Origin: Achatina immaculata
Lineage: Eukaryota > Mollusca > Gastropoda > Stylommatophora > Achatinidae
DNA length: 64,000 bases
NCBI GenBank assembly: GCA_009760885.1
Contig: CM019716.1
Span: 15,200,202 to 15,264,201 of the forward strand
Direction: 5' to 3'
The notes under the pieces are model-generated. The model ran no database searches and was not told where the DNA came from. It saw only the letters and a program-made list of their open reading frames with translations. Positions 22,325-33,712 of the stretch are shown here, piece after piece. The stretch's first letter is position 1, and every line of letters starts with the position of its first letter. A program made the translations under genes and the position numbers.

Positions 22325-23713
22325 ATGACAGGTGCAGCATAACGTCAGATCTTATTACTAATACCATCAAGCCCAGCTGTATTGTTGTTTTTTAAGGTTA
22401 AGAGATAACTGTGAACTTCACTGACTGTTAAGAATGGAATGTGTAACTGTTTAAAATCAGTACATCTGCTGTCCAGGAATGTTTGTAGTTCAAGTAATTC
22501 GCATGCAGGAGCTGATATTGATGATTTAAGAATGTTGATTTCTTCTCTGAAATGTGTACTGATATGTGCGTTAGTGTATACACGATTGATGGCTTGAAAA
22601 TCAAATTCTTTTCTTTTATTTCATATGGTATTTATGTCTTTCCAAAATGATTTACTGTCTGATTTATTCTGTACTAGATTCCTAAAGTAATGTTTTTTCT
22701 CTTGTCTTGAACTTTGTTTCTGAGTGAACGGTAAGTCCTAAAGTCCTTGATTTTGTGCGCCCGGTCACGTTCTCTCATGGATTGTAGTATTTCAGGTGTT
22801 ATCCAAGGTGACTTCGTCTGGTGTTTTACTCTCACATCTTTCATGGGGACATGTTTGTCTAATATATCTCTGAAGATCTTTAGCCAATATTCTATTGCCA
22901 CATCAGGGTCAGTTAGTTGGTACACATGTGTAAGTGAAGATTCTTGCAAATCATTAAGGAGTAATTCTAACTTAAATTTTCTGAAGCTTCTAAATTTCAT
23001 ACTGGCGTGATTGTGTTTAGGAAGTTTATACCCCTTTCTTGTCCACGTACAGCAGACTGGGTAATGATTACTTAACGACGTATGAGGGATGTTACATTCA
23101 ATGATGTTTCCTGGGTGGGCTACATATGTATGATCTAATAATGTGGATGATACCTCTGTTACTCTAGTAGATTTTGTGACAATTTGGCAAAAATTGTAGG
23201 ATAATATAATATTGCTCCAAGTTGGATTTGATTGTGTTAGGTCTATGTTGAAATCTCCAAGAATGATAATATCTTTGAACTTAAAAGTTGAAACCTCTCA
23301 GCCATCTTAGCCGTGACGTGATCATAGCACAGGGATGATGCATTTGGATTACGATACAAAAGTCCAGTAACTAATGGACTCTGGTTTGGCAATTTAACTT
23401 CCGCCCAAATACACTCTACCTCTGATGATTCTAGGTCTTCTCTACGACTAAACTGGATAGTTGTGGAGACATACATTACTAGACCTGTTTCTAGTTTTCT
23501 AGTTGGGTCACGCAGGATCAGGTTAAAACCGTTAATTCTACTATCTTCATCGGTTATGTTCCTACTTAAACGGCTTTCAGAGAAGCCAAAAATGTGGAAA
23601 TATTTATTTAATATGTGTGTTCCTTCAGGAATTTTACCTAATAGGTGATATACATTCAGACGGCCTATTCGAAGTCCTTCTTTATGTAACCATTTTTCTG
23701 TAGGTAGGGTCAT
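22325..23713 (-). pseudogene. CR1-like ORF2 endonuclease remnant, right arm
   Basis: Mirror of 8383-9771. It keeps the endonuclease N-terminus (ESRLSRN here against ESLLSRN on the left), the linker WLKIFRDILDKHVPMKDVRV, and the stop after NKI. It ends abruptly at 22323, where the SINE-like filler replaces all downstream RT. The ORF start at ATG 23713 is equivalent to 8383. Confidence 0.85.
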
Positions 23714-24214
23714 TTTATTTTCCTGTCTGCTATTATTGGTTTGAAAGTAATTCCTATTATGATACTTAATACTGAAGTAAGTAAACTTTTAAGTACTACA
23801 CATAGACACACTCTGAAAAAACTCTGAAATATGCGAATTCACTAACAAGTGGAGTAATTAAGTATATAGTTCTCACACACAAACAGATACAACTCACAAA
23901 GTGCAAGGACCTATAGAAAGTTAACAAGAATTAGAAAAATGGGTACAAAAGAAAAGGGACAAGAAATAAAATGCAATAATAAAACGTAAAGAATTCTAAA
24001 TAAACGTAAGAAAAAAGATATCAGTCACTATGTCCTGCTGAGTAATAATTCGTTTTTGACATTGCGGGTTCAAGGTTTCAGTTTGTAATGGATCAGGATG
24101 ATATTGACATCAGTGTAAGGCATGTGGTGTCTGTAAGGTACCATGTCATGAGAATTATGCAGAGATAACATATAGGCATGTCTCAATGCTGCAGGGCTAA
24201 ATTCCAACAAATAC

Positions 24215-24905
24215 TGCAGTTTTTGATTAATTCTCAATAATCCAAATGGAAAAATACACGTAGAAGGGACAGATATTGAAGAAGTCAATCAATTTGCATA
24301 CCTTGGCAGCTACATAGATCAGGATGGTGACACCAGAAAGGAAGTTAGAATTAGAATTGCAAAAGCGGCATCGATCTTCAAGAATCTTGAAAAACATATG
24401 GAATTCAAAAGTTATAAGCACAAAAACCAAGTTAAGACTATTCAATTCAAACGTAATATCCACCCTCATTTATGCATGCGAAAGCTGGAAAACAACTAAA
24501 GAAATAGAGGGGAAGTTGGACTCTTTTGAAAGCAAATGCCTGAGGAAAATATTCGGCATCAAGTGGAACGAATTCAATAACAATGCAGAGATAAGAGAAA
24601 TGACTGAACAACTACCAGTTAATGGGTGATCAGGAAAAGGAGATGGACATATGACGGTCATGTGATGAGAAGAAACGATCAGAGAATCCCAAAACAAGCT
24701 ATCAAATGGAACACAACAGGCCAAAGAAAAAGAGCCAGACCGCGTGAAACTCTGAAGATGATATTGTTAAGAGAGGCCAAATTAACAGGCATAAAATCCT
24801 TTGATGAGGCTTAAAGACTCGCCGAAGACAGGAAAAATTGGCGAACTACCTTGCGAGCCCTATGTGACGTTTAACGGCACGGCAAGGATATAAGATATAA
24901 GATAA
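24215..24905 (+). pseudogene. RTE-A fragment inserted in CR1-like element, right arm
   Basis: Mirror of 7199-7875. The frame begins near GYLGSYIDQDG-equivalent codons (24290), continues ILKNIWNSKVISTKTKLRLFNSNV, and breaks near 24628 (PVNG then stop, where the left copy reads PVSWVI). It ends FDEA then a stop. The tail is aaggatataagatataagat. Confidence 0.85.
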
Positions 24906-25188
24906 GACTGCAGCTCCAGATTTCTTTGAGAATGTTGCATGGAACTTGCTTGTGTGTTGAAGCCTTCCAATGAACTGCGCGACTGTGGAAGAACCCTGAC
25001 GTTGTTGACGCTCGTATCAGCTCGTCTGACAGTCTGAGGCTGACGTGAGGATAGGGGTGGAACATTGTGTCATAGTCGGTGGTTTGCTGTGGAACAGGTG
25101 GTGCAGATTTGGAGGTCCCTATGGTTTTAGCGCTCAGAGTAGAGCTGGCTTTATGTGGTTTTTTTGTGTTTGTTTGTTGGATGTGGTG

Positions 25189-27002
25189 TTATTTGTGGAC
25201 ATCCAACTGTACTACGTCTTTCTGTAGCTTACGTTCTGGAAACTTTAGATTTTTGGCAAGGATGCTGGTACCAAGTTTTGATGTATGTATGTGGTCCCCG
25301 TACATCCGTTTCTTCGGGGCACCAGAGGCTGATATGAAGAACACAGTGTGGTTTATGAAGACAATGTTGTTACCACGACAGTATGACTGAAGTGCCTTGT
25401 TGTTGATGTCTACCAGGCGGCGTCCAGGACCGGACCAGGGTGGAATGATGGAAGATAGGAAGATGGCTGCAGTCGGATACTTTTCCTTGATGGCGGAAGT
25501 CAAAGCCTGCATGTCGGAACGTCTGATGTTCTGGCCATTCATGCTGTCATTTATGCCAACATGTACGGAGATTTTCCTCATGCCCTGATCTGTATTAAAA
25601 CTTCTCAGTGTTTGCGTTATTTTCGCAATACCAGCTCCCGGTACTGAAACTTCTGAGACAGTCGCTTCGTCTGCTATGGACATCCACTCGCCATATACGC
25701 CCTTTATCAGAGAATCCCCAATTATTAAATGTGTTGTGCTGTCCGTGATTTTGTGAATGGGAATTTGCTGCGTATTTCGTTCACGTTGTTACATCGTGAC
25801 TGGAGGTGGGATGCGCTGTTTGACTGAGGTGATTGTTGCGTCCTGTCTGTCTGCTGAGTATCTGGTACAGAGATTTGTTGTAGAGCGTCAAATCTGTTGG
25901 TGATCTGGACCTCGATGGGGTACTCGTATTTTGTGATATGATGGTCTTGCTCACCTCATAAAGAATCACTGACTTCACTCTGTTTTTGCTGGTCGTTTTT
26001 CTGCTGAAGTTTGTTTACACTGGCTGGCGACGATGGCTGAGCGTTCGGCTTCATGTTAAGATTAGTTTGACTAGCAGCCACTGACTGACTGTGACTACCA
26101 GTTTCTGTCTGGTTGTTTTTGTGTAGTTTTCTGCTACTGCGGTTTTCGCTGTTCGCTGATTCAATGAGCAGCTTCAGCTTGGTATTTTCTTCTCTCAGCT
26201 GTTCAACCTCTTTTTTGATACTGCCATCCTCCGTACTGAGTGACTTTAAAACTTCCGATTTCATGTCACTGATGAGTATTTTCACGAAGTCTTTAATAGC
26301 TTCTGTGAAGCCATGGCCACAGAGACAAGTAAGTGATTTTGTACCTGTACCAACAGCTTGATGAGAACTGACAGTCTCACTAAGTCTAGGTACATTGTTG
26401 TCCAAACATTTTTCAGAGTTTGGTTCCGTTATTATATCAGTTTCGCTAAAACTGTTAGCTGGGTTGTCTTTATGACTGAAAGTGTCTGAAGGTAAGGTAG
26501 TGGAGGTTTCTCAGTAGAAGCTATTGCTCCTTGTTCTCCAGCAGTATCTGGGATCATTGGTTCTTCTGCATAGTGATTCATGTTTGCTGGAGGCTTCTTT
26601 GCTGGTGATAATAACAACGTTTTCTGCCACAGACTCTTCTACTGTCATGATTTCCATTCCATCGCCGACAGTGCCAATAGACATCTTTGCACGACTTGCA
26701 AAACTTTCAGCCATGTTTGTAATTAATGTGTTTAGCTCATCTGGGTTATCTGCTTGAGGGAGCTGACTGGCCATCACTTCCTTGACTGTGTTTATGTTAC
26801 CTTCTTGCAGCTCCATAAACTGTTTTGTTAGTCAGGATTCAATGGCTTCGGTGTCACCTTGTACCATCACGTTGTTCTTCGTGTGGTAAAGATGAACTGT
26901 GAGGACTGGTGTTTTTATGATGTCCTCAACATTAGCGCCTTGCTTGTCATACTTCTCCTCTCTTTCTGCTTGATAGCCCTTCCTAAGAGGAAGGATCCTC
27001 AA
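25189..27002 (-). pseudogene. CR1-like ORF1: coiled coil and SGNH hydrolase, right arm
   Basis: Mirror of the left ORF1 with the same frameshifts, so it was broken before the duplication. The 164-residue hydrolase segment (25683-25189) differs by about one residue and keeps GIND and DHIHTSKLG. The GDS box lies just upstream in frame. One extra stop arose here: the Trp codon in the SWLTKQF block is tga (near 26834). Confidence 0.8.
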
Positions 27003-27192
27003 GGACTCTTACGAGGTGTGTTGTGACATGTCACAACGACACATTGTCCCTCGTTGGTGTATTTTATTGTTAAGCCTGGTGGAATACTGTGTTTCTTTTG
27101 CTTTGTTCCCACGGCTTTGCGTTTGTTTAGGCTATAGTTCTTTGTTGTGGTGGACCGGAGACATCCCGCCGGCTGGGCTTGTTCGTCACCTC

Positions 27193-27712
27193 ACAGATTA
27201 AACCTTCTGTTCTGCATTCTATCATTGTTGCATAATGTCCAGATTAAACCTTCTGTCCCACATTCTATCATTGTTGCATAACGTCCAGATTAAACCTTCT
27301 GTTCTGCATTCTATCGTTGTTGCATAACGTCCAGATTAAACTTTCTGGCACACATTCTATCATTGTTGCATAATGTCCAGATTAAACATTCTGTCCCGCA
27401 TTATATCATTGTTGCATAACGTCCAGATTAAACCTTTTGTCCCGCATTATATCATTGTTACATAATTTCCAGATTAAACCTTCTGTCTCGCATTCTATCA
27501 TTGTTGCCTAATGTCCAGATTAAACATTCTGTCCCGCATTCTATCATTGTTGCATAATGTCCAGATTAAACCTTCTGTCCCGCATTCTATCATTGTTGCC
27601 TAATGTCCAGATTAAACCTTCTGTCCCACATTCTATCATTGCTGTATAATGTCCAGATTAAACCTTCTGTCCCACATTCTATCATTGTTGCATACTGTCC
27701 AGATTAAACAAA
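27193..27712 (-). repeat. 46-bp tandem array, right arm
   Basis: Mirror of 4494-4915 with about eleven units. The arms differ by 92 bp across this interval, exactly two units, so the array changed length after the duplication. Confidence 0.85.
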
Positions 27713-28926
27713 TAAAAGATTTTGGCTGACACTGGGCAGACCGCGCGGCCTATCAAAAAATGGTGGTGAAAAATGGTGACCACTATGAACTCAGAGGAAG
27801 AATGTCTTACCTCAGTTTTATGAAATAACTCCACAAATTCACAGATTTTGAAGAATTTTCATAATCCAATGAAAACACATTTACTAGATTACTTGATAAG
27901 TGTTTGTCGTGTCAGGACTTCCTGTTTGGGTTACATTTTAGCACACTGATCCTCTTCACTGGCTCAGCAGTAACTGGTACAGCGCATACGGCTTCCTGTG
28001 GTACGGCTTCCTTTGGTACGGCTTACATTTTTGTAGTATTTCAAAATGTTTATAATTTCAGTCGGTCAGGGGTCACATATCATTCCTGTTTTAGGGCCAT
28101 ACCTGATCACAGAAAAACTATTACGGTAAGATGAAGCTAATAGTCTGCGGGTTACAAGTGACAAAGTGAGACTATATTCACGGGCCATGATGTTATTTTC
28201 TCCATCCAAGGCCTGGTTTATTAAGTGTAACTATATTTCAAGTTTCTTAGTACGAAAAGACCGGGGTGTTTTTAACAGAAAACGCAGCACTGAGTGTCTA
28301 TTTTAAAGACAGCATGTTAACACCGGTAAACTTTTCTGCTGACTTAGTATACGTAGGTAACTTTACTGCACAAAGTTACAGAATTTCATCTGATTCTTAT
28401 CAATCAGAAAAAAAATATCTAGAGAAAGAAGAAAATAAAATATAAATCTAAAAAAAAGAGAATGTATTATTGGTAACAAATTTTAGCCTACACAGCAACG
28501 TGGCCCATAAAGGGGGAGAACTAACATACGATGAGAAGTACACAGGTTTGTTGGCTATAATTCATCAGTGATTTCCCTTTTGTCTTCTACCCCCTAGCTT
28601 GCAGTTTTATAGTGTAGAGAACTATTACAAGTTCTTATCTGTAGTAAACAAAATGATACAGAGTTACACACTCTTCCTTTTTTTTTCTAAATAACAGAGA
28701 ATACTCGTTTATTATTTCCAGCTTTTGTTTTCTTCTTGTTTCCAAATTTCTTGTCTTTTCACGAAAAGTACTTTTAATTGTCATAAAGTGATATTTGTAA
28801 GTGCCAGATGAAGTGAATATTGTCCGGAAAGAGAAGGGGACATTTTTAAAAAAAATGAAGTGAAGCCTGTGATAAGATGTGAATAATATTCCTCACTGTG
28901 GATATCGTGAATCATAAATTTTTCAG
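27713..28926 (-). other. Non-coding block Y, right arm
   Basis: Reverse complement of 3261-4493 with scattered differences. No gene is seen. Only short chance frames occur. Confidence 0.7.
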
Positions 28927-28939
28927 TTATGTTGCTATT

Positions 28940-31641
28940 CTTATATCTTATATCCTTCCCGTGCCGTTAAACGTCACATAGGGCTCGCAAAGTAGTTCGC
29001 CAATTTTTCCTGTCTTCGGCGAGTCTTTCAACCTCATCAAAGGATTTTATGCCTGTTAATTTGGCCTCAATACAGGACCAATAACAATAAATGAAGTAAA
29101 GGAGGCGATAAAGAAGCTAAAATCAGACAGGGCACCAGGTGAAGATGAAGTGACTGCTGAGATGTTGAAAGCAGAAGAAACAGAAACACCAAAACAACTT
29201 TGCCGGATATTACAACAAATGTGGGATCTAGAAAAAGCCCCAGAGGAGTGGAAAACTGGGCTTATAGTAAAACTACCAAAGAAGGGTGACCTCAGAGATT
29301 GCGGGAACTGGAGAGGCATTACCCTACTGCCACTCACCAGTAAAGTATTTTGCAGAATAATCATCAACAGAATTGTACCAACACTTGAGGAAAAACTTCG
29401 GAAAGAGCAGGCAGGATTTAGGAAAGGAAGAGCATGCATAGACCACATATTTGTACTTAGACAAATATTAGAACAGGCAAATGAGTGGCATATGTATTAT
29501 TCATAGATTTTGAGAAAGCCTTTGACAGTGTCAACAGAGATGCACTGTGGAAAATCCTAAGATGGCATGGCCTCCCCCATAAAATAGTTAATGTAATCAA
29601 AGCCCTATACGAGGGTTTTCAGTGCAAAGTTATCTGTGGAGAACATACTTCCAGCAGCTTTAGGGTACAAACAGGAGTGAAACAGGGATGTGTACTATCA
29701 CCAACATTATTTATCTTGGCAGTAGACTGGTTAATGAAGGAGGCAACATCAGACAAACGCAGAGGATTACAATGGACCCTTGACACAGTGCTGGAGGACC
29801 TTGACTTTGCGGACGACATTTGTCTATTATCAAGCAGTCACAAAGATATGCAAGAGAAAATAAACAAGCTAACTCAGAATGCAAATAACATAGGACTAAA
29901 GATCAACGTAGGAAAGACAAAGTTAATGAAACAAAATGTGAACAACAGAAATGTACTCAGAGTAGATAACAAGTTAGTGGAGGAGGTAAACGAATTTGTA
30001 TACCTTGGCAGCAGAGTAGTAGAAAATGGAGACAGCACAGAGGACATCAACAGAAGACTTACTAGAGCAAACCAGGCTTTTGCAATGCTGCAGACTATAT
30101 GGAAATAAAAAAAACTAAGCAATATGTGTAAATCAGGATATTTAAGAGTAATGTTCTAAGTGTACTACTCTATGGAAGTGAATGCTGGAAAATCACCAAA
30201 ACCATAGAAAACAAGTTAAATTCTTTCCAGACTAAATGTTTACGAAGAATTAGAAAAATATTTTGGCCAAACACCATAAGAAATAACATCTTATTAGCAG
30301 AAATGCAGATGAAACCACTGACAACAATTATTGAGGAAAGACGCTGGCGATGGTTGGGACATGTGCTCCGAATGACTGACAACTCACTACCAAAAATAGC
30401 ACTAAGATGGACACCACAGGGGAATAGAAGTAAGGGTAGACCAAAAGAGACATGGAGAAGAACAACAGAAAGGATGTTGAGCAATAGAGGGCTCACCTAG
30501 GCAAGAGCAGAAAAAAAGGCGAAGGACAGGCATTTGTGGAAAACCCTTGCGGAAGCCCATGTGCCCTGGGCACTTAAGGTTCAGAGAGAGAGAGAATTTG
30601 GCCTCTCTTAATAATGTCCTCTTCAGAGTTTCACGCCGTCTGCCTCTTTTTCTTCGGCCTGTTGTGTTTCACTTGATAGCTTGTTGTGGGATTCTCTGAT
30701 CATTTCGTCTCATCAAGTAACCAACATATGTCCATCTCCTTTTCCTGATCACCCATGAGACTGGTTGTTGTTCAGTCATCTGTCTTATCTCTGCATTGTT
30801 CTTGAATTCATTCCACTTGATGCCGAGTATTTTCCTTAGGCATTTGCTTTCAAAAGAGTCCAACTTCCCTTCTATTTCTTTAGTTGTTTTCCAGCTTTCG
30901 CATGCATAAATGAGGGTGGATATTACGTTTGAATTGAATAGTCTTAACTTGGTTTTTGTGCTTATAATTTTTGAATTCCATATGTTCTCAAGATTCTTGA
31001 AGATTGATGCTGCTTTTGCAATTCTGATTCTAACTTCCTTTCTAGTGTCACCATCCTGGTCTATGTAGCTGCCAAGGTATGCAAATTGATTGACTTCTTC
31101 AATATCTGTCCCTTCTATGTGTATTTTTCCATTTTGATTGAGGGGAATTTTCATTATTTTTGTTTTGTCCTTGTTAATTTCAAGTCCTATTTTGCTACCC
31201 AGTGAAGACAGGCATGGAATTCACATTATTACTGATAAGAGTTATGTCATCAGCAAAATCAAGATCTTCTAGTTGGGTCCCATGTACCCAGTCAATACCT
31301 GTGTTACCTGTGCAGCATTTTTTCATTATGAAGTCTACTGTAATCCCAAAAAGTAAAGGAGACAGTATACATCCTTGTTTCACGCCTGTTTCAATCTGAA
31401 ACCATTCATTCATCCCTTCTTCTGTCTTGACTGCACAAACATATCCATTGTATAAGTCCTTAATGATGTTGACAATTTTAGATGGTATTCTATATAGACA
31501 TAAAATTCTCCATAATGAATCTCTGTGTATGCTATCAAATGCCTTTTTAAAAATCTATGAAGTTCAGTATTAATGGTTTCTGCTTTTCAGTATGTTCTTC
31601 AAGTATTATTCTGAGAGTAAAGATCTGGTCGAGACGGCTCC
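28940..31641 (-). pseudogene. RTE-A LINE, right arm, with target duplication, interrupted by RTE-B
   Basis: Flanked by ttatgttgctatt at 28927-28939 and 31642-31654, a perfect 13-bp duplication. The minus-strand coding sequence starts within RT (KAFDSIHRDSLW near 31510, then TGVKQGCILSPLLFGITVDFIMKKC and LEDLDFADDITLI) and continues through the thumb to LRALCDV near 28960. About 21 bp is missing near 31200 compared with the left arm, which shifts the frame. RTE-B occupies 29069-30594. The element is 5'-truncated. Confidence 0.85.
29069..30594 (+). pseudogene. RTE-B LINE nested in RTE-A, right arm (complete RT core)
   Basis: Flanked by aatttggcctc at 29058-29068 and 30595-30605, a perfect 11-bp duplication. 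The RT reads continuously apart from one frameshift near 29490: ITINEVKEAIKKLKSDRAPGEDEV, LPKKGDLRDCGNWRGITLL, KEQAGFRKGRACIDHIF, then VLFIDFEKAFDSVNRDALW, TGVKQGCVLSP, LEDLDFADDICLLS and EFVYLGSRVV. A stop at about 30106 precedes the thumb and the C-terminal RRWRWLGHVLRMT and RPKETWRRTTE. It ends in an agag tail. The endonuclease is absent because of 5' truncation. It is the best-preserved RT in the window but not functional. Confidence 0.9.
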
Positions 31642-31654
31642 TTATGTTGCTATT

Positions 31655-31950
31655 ACAAAGATCTTTAAAGATCTATGTTGCTATTACAAAGATCTTTAAA
31701 AGATTCCGGATTATTGCTGTGTTTTCTATGTCTTATATTTCTATCATTTAAAGAAAACGTACTCTGGCATGAACAACAACGATACTGATTATTCAGAAAA
31801 TAACAAAACACCCGGGGTACTGAAACAACAAAGTTTTTTTTAAAATATGAGTAGCACATTTCCTACCTAAAACGATATCTGAAAGTACTGTGACAATGTC
31901 TTCAAGACAGAAACTAGTTTATTTTTTTATGTTAATCTCCTATTCTCATT
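31655..31950 (-). other. Block X, right arm
   Basis: Unique block between RTE-C and RTE-A. It includes a 27-bp direct duplication (atgttgctattacaaagatc twice, near 31645 and 31675). The left arm keeps only about 1000-1070 of it. A diverged paralogue lies at 50188-50425, where it runs straight into block Y. Confidence 0.7.
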
Positions 31951-32552
31951 CATTCATTCATTCATTTGCATATACTTTGTCGAACTTTGTCTCCCTAACA
32001 GCTCTCCTGTAGGCCTCTCGGTTGTAACCAAGATGGCCCCCTGCTGATACATCCATTTGCAGATCATCAACGATGTCTTGCAACCATCTTCGCCTTGTAT
32101 AAACTAGGAAAAAAGTAGGAGCAGCTTTATTATTTAACGACTACAAAGTTGTGACGTTTCGGCGTGAGCCTTAATCATACAAAAACATACAGGACGAAGA
32201 AATAGAGAGAGGAGATAAAGTATAGATTCACATGAATACTATTTTTAAAAAAATTAAATAGAGTACTTAGCTGTAAATTGTAAGATGTGGCTTGTCCGGC
32301 GGTGTGTGTCAGGAATGGATTTAGTAGAGCGTGGAGACTGTTTAAATGGAGACATGTGATATGTGGTCGGTGGGTTGTAACTGGGGGTGGTGGATGGGGA
32401 ACCGTGGAGGGGAGGGAGAGTGATACAATATTGACCTAGCCAGGAGAAGTTGAAATAGATGATTAAGGAAGAGGGGTTGCAAAGTGATGCTGTGAGGAGG
32501 TTTTGAACTATGTGTGACAAGTAAGAAGGGAGTGGAGCTTAGTGGAGAAGTA

Positions 32553-33416
32553 TTATGATGATTGAAGAGAATTTAAGTGTAGCTGAACAGCGAGTGTAAC
32601 CCGTGTGGATCCAGCGTCCCATAATTTTGAACGCAGCGGTTCTCCAAGCGCCAGGCGGCTTGTGTCATCTGCGTGACATTGATTGATGGCTGTTACCAGA
32701 AAATCAGATTTGCCTCTGTGGTTGGGGGCATTGAAATGATTTGGGACTGATTTCGAAGCATGCTGGGCGATGTCGTACAGATGTTTTTGCATGCGGTCCC
32801 CTAATCTGAGGCCAGTCTCACCAATATACGTTTTCCTGCATCTTTTGCAAACGATGACATATATCACATTACGGGACTCGCATGTGAATCCCTCATGAAG
32901 AGTGAGGATAGATTTGGGAAATGTGATCGTTTTCGTTTCCCAGACTACAGGGCAGGTAACGCAGCGGTGGTGGTTATATTTTCTGGTGTCAACATATGTA
33001 AGGCTCTGCTTCAAGTGGCTGTGGACTAGTATGTCATTAAGCTTTGGCTCACGTTTGTATGCCAACAGGGGTGGATCAGAGAAAATGTCACGAGTGTCGG
33101 GGTCGAGTTGGATTAGCGGTGGATGACGATAAAAAATTTTCTTAACCATCTGACCATGCGGGTGGAAAGGTAGTACTAACTTAACTCGGTCAGATGGAGT
33201 AACAGATTTTTTCCTGAATACTTCTTTGCGGCTCACTGGTTGGATACGGTTGAAGGCTTCACGAAGGACCTTTTCTGGGTAGTGGCGATGACGGAAAAAT
33301 TTTAATGACTGATCTATAAAGTCCAAATTATCCTGACATATGCGGCGAAGACGGAGGAGTTGGGAGTATGGGATGGAGTTCTTACAGGCTTCAGGATGGG
33401 AGGAGGTATAAAGCAA
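32553..33416 (-). CDS. Penelope-like RT-endonuclease linker and GIY-YIG domain
   Basis: A 287-codon open frame. Residues about 1-150 are the basic linker after RT, including HPPLIQLDPDTR and the Cys pair CVTCPV. Residues about 183-235 are the GIY-YIG nuclease with VIYVIVCKRC and YIGETGLRL. The domain would nick the target and supply the primer end. It ends HLNSLQSS, as in the left copy. Upstream at 33534-33712 lies the RT part in another frame. Separation by a frameshift and 5' truncation mean the element cannot encode its full polyprotein. Confidence 0.85.
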   Translation of the reverse strand: MLYTSSHPEACKNSIPYSQLLRLRRICQDNLDFIDQSLKFFRHRHYPEKVLREAFNRIQPVSRKEVFRKKSVTPSDRVKLVLPFHPHGQMVKKIFYRHPPLIQLDPDTRDIFSDPPLLAYKREPKLNDILVHSHLKQSLTYVDTRKYNHHRCVTCPVVWETKTITFPKSILTLHEGFTCESRNVIYVIVCKRCRKTYIGETGLRLGDRMQKHLYDIAQHASKSVPNHFNAPNHRGKSDFLVTAINQCHADDTSRLALGEPLRSKLWDAGSTRVTLAVQLHLNSLQSS

Positions 33417-33533
33417 ATAGGTGTGGCTGTCGGTGGGCTTGTAAGATACAGAGGTGAAAAGCCTGTTTGTGCCAATAGAAATTTTAATGTCTAAAAAAAT
33501 TGACAGACTTGTCAGAAATTTTATAAGTGAATT

Positions 33534-33712
33534 TTATGTTATTGTTGAGCGAGTTGGCGAATTCAATAAATTTGTTAGCTCTTCCTGTGGCATACTTGTG
33601 ACTCCAGTGCCATCATCTATGTACCTTTTATAGAATTCTGGAACTCTGCCAGTGTAGGTTTCCCATAATTTGAATTCCAGAAAGCTCATAAATAGACATG
33701 CATAACTGGGAC
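33534..33712 (-). pseudogene. Penelope-like RT palm fragment
   Basis: The minus-strand frame reads MGPSYACLFMSFLEF and then RYIDDGTGV. The YIDD box is the catalytic palm motif of Penelope-type RT. The start is the truncation point of the insertion, at the 14-bp target duplication. The frame breaks after EELTNLLNS, and the expected continuation (FANS, NIKFT-like) is in a shifted frame that leads into the linker ORF ending at 33416. Confidence 0.8.

Larger units (their letters stand above)
21953..27712 (-). mobile_element. CR1/L2-like LINE, right arm, RT deleted
   Basis: Mirror of the left copy. ORF1 and the endonuclease part of ORF2 are present. The RT core and C-terminus (equivalent to 9772-11294) are missing and replaced by about 157 bp of SINE-derived sequence (22166-22322). 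Confidence 0.85.
17464..32944 (-). repeat. Giant inverted repeat, right arm
   Basis: Reverse-complement partner of the left arm. The inner boundary is where aaataattcatgtttgaag matches the left arm at 16055. The outer limit given is only the partner of window position 1, so homology probably continues. Relative to the left arm it lacks about 1.5 kb of the CR1-like RT, lacks one 47-bp satellite unit, has two extra 46-bp units, and keeps about 265 bp and 515 bp of RTE sequence that the left arm has lost. Confidence 0.95.
32098..33712 (-). mobile_element. Penelope-like element, right-arm copy with target duplication
   Basis: A 1.6 kb 5'-truncated Penelope-like element in minus orientation. It is flanked by ccatcttcgccttg (32084-32097) and ccatcttcaccttg (33713-33726), a 14-bp target-site duplication with one mismatch. 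The target is the C-terminal coding part of an RTE-C element, which continues on both sides. It begins within the RT palm and runs through the GIY-YIG domain and 3' UTR. Confidence 0.9.

Noticed and set aside
1..32944. The palindrome as a simple library or read-through artefact (one molecule read on both strands)
   Set aside because: Such an artefact would give near-identical arms. Here there are many substitutions, different satellite copy numbers, private deletions and a SINE replacement. A haplotype misjoin remains possible and is listed as an alternative.
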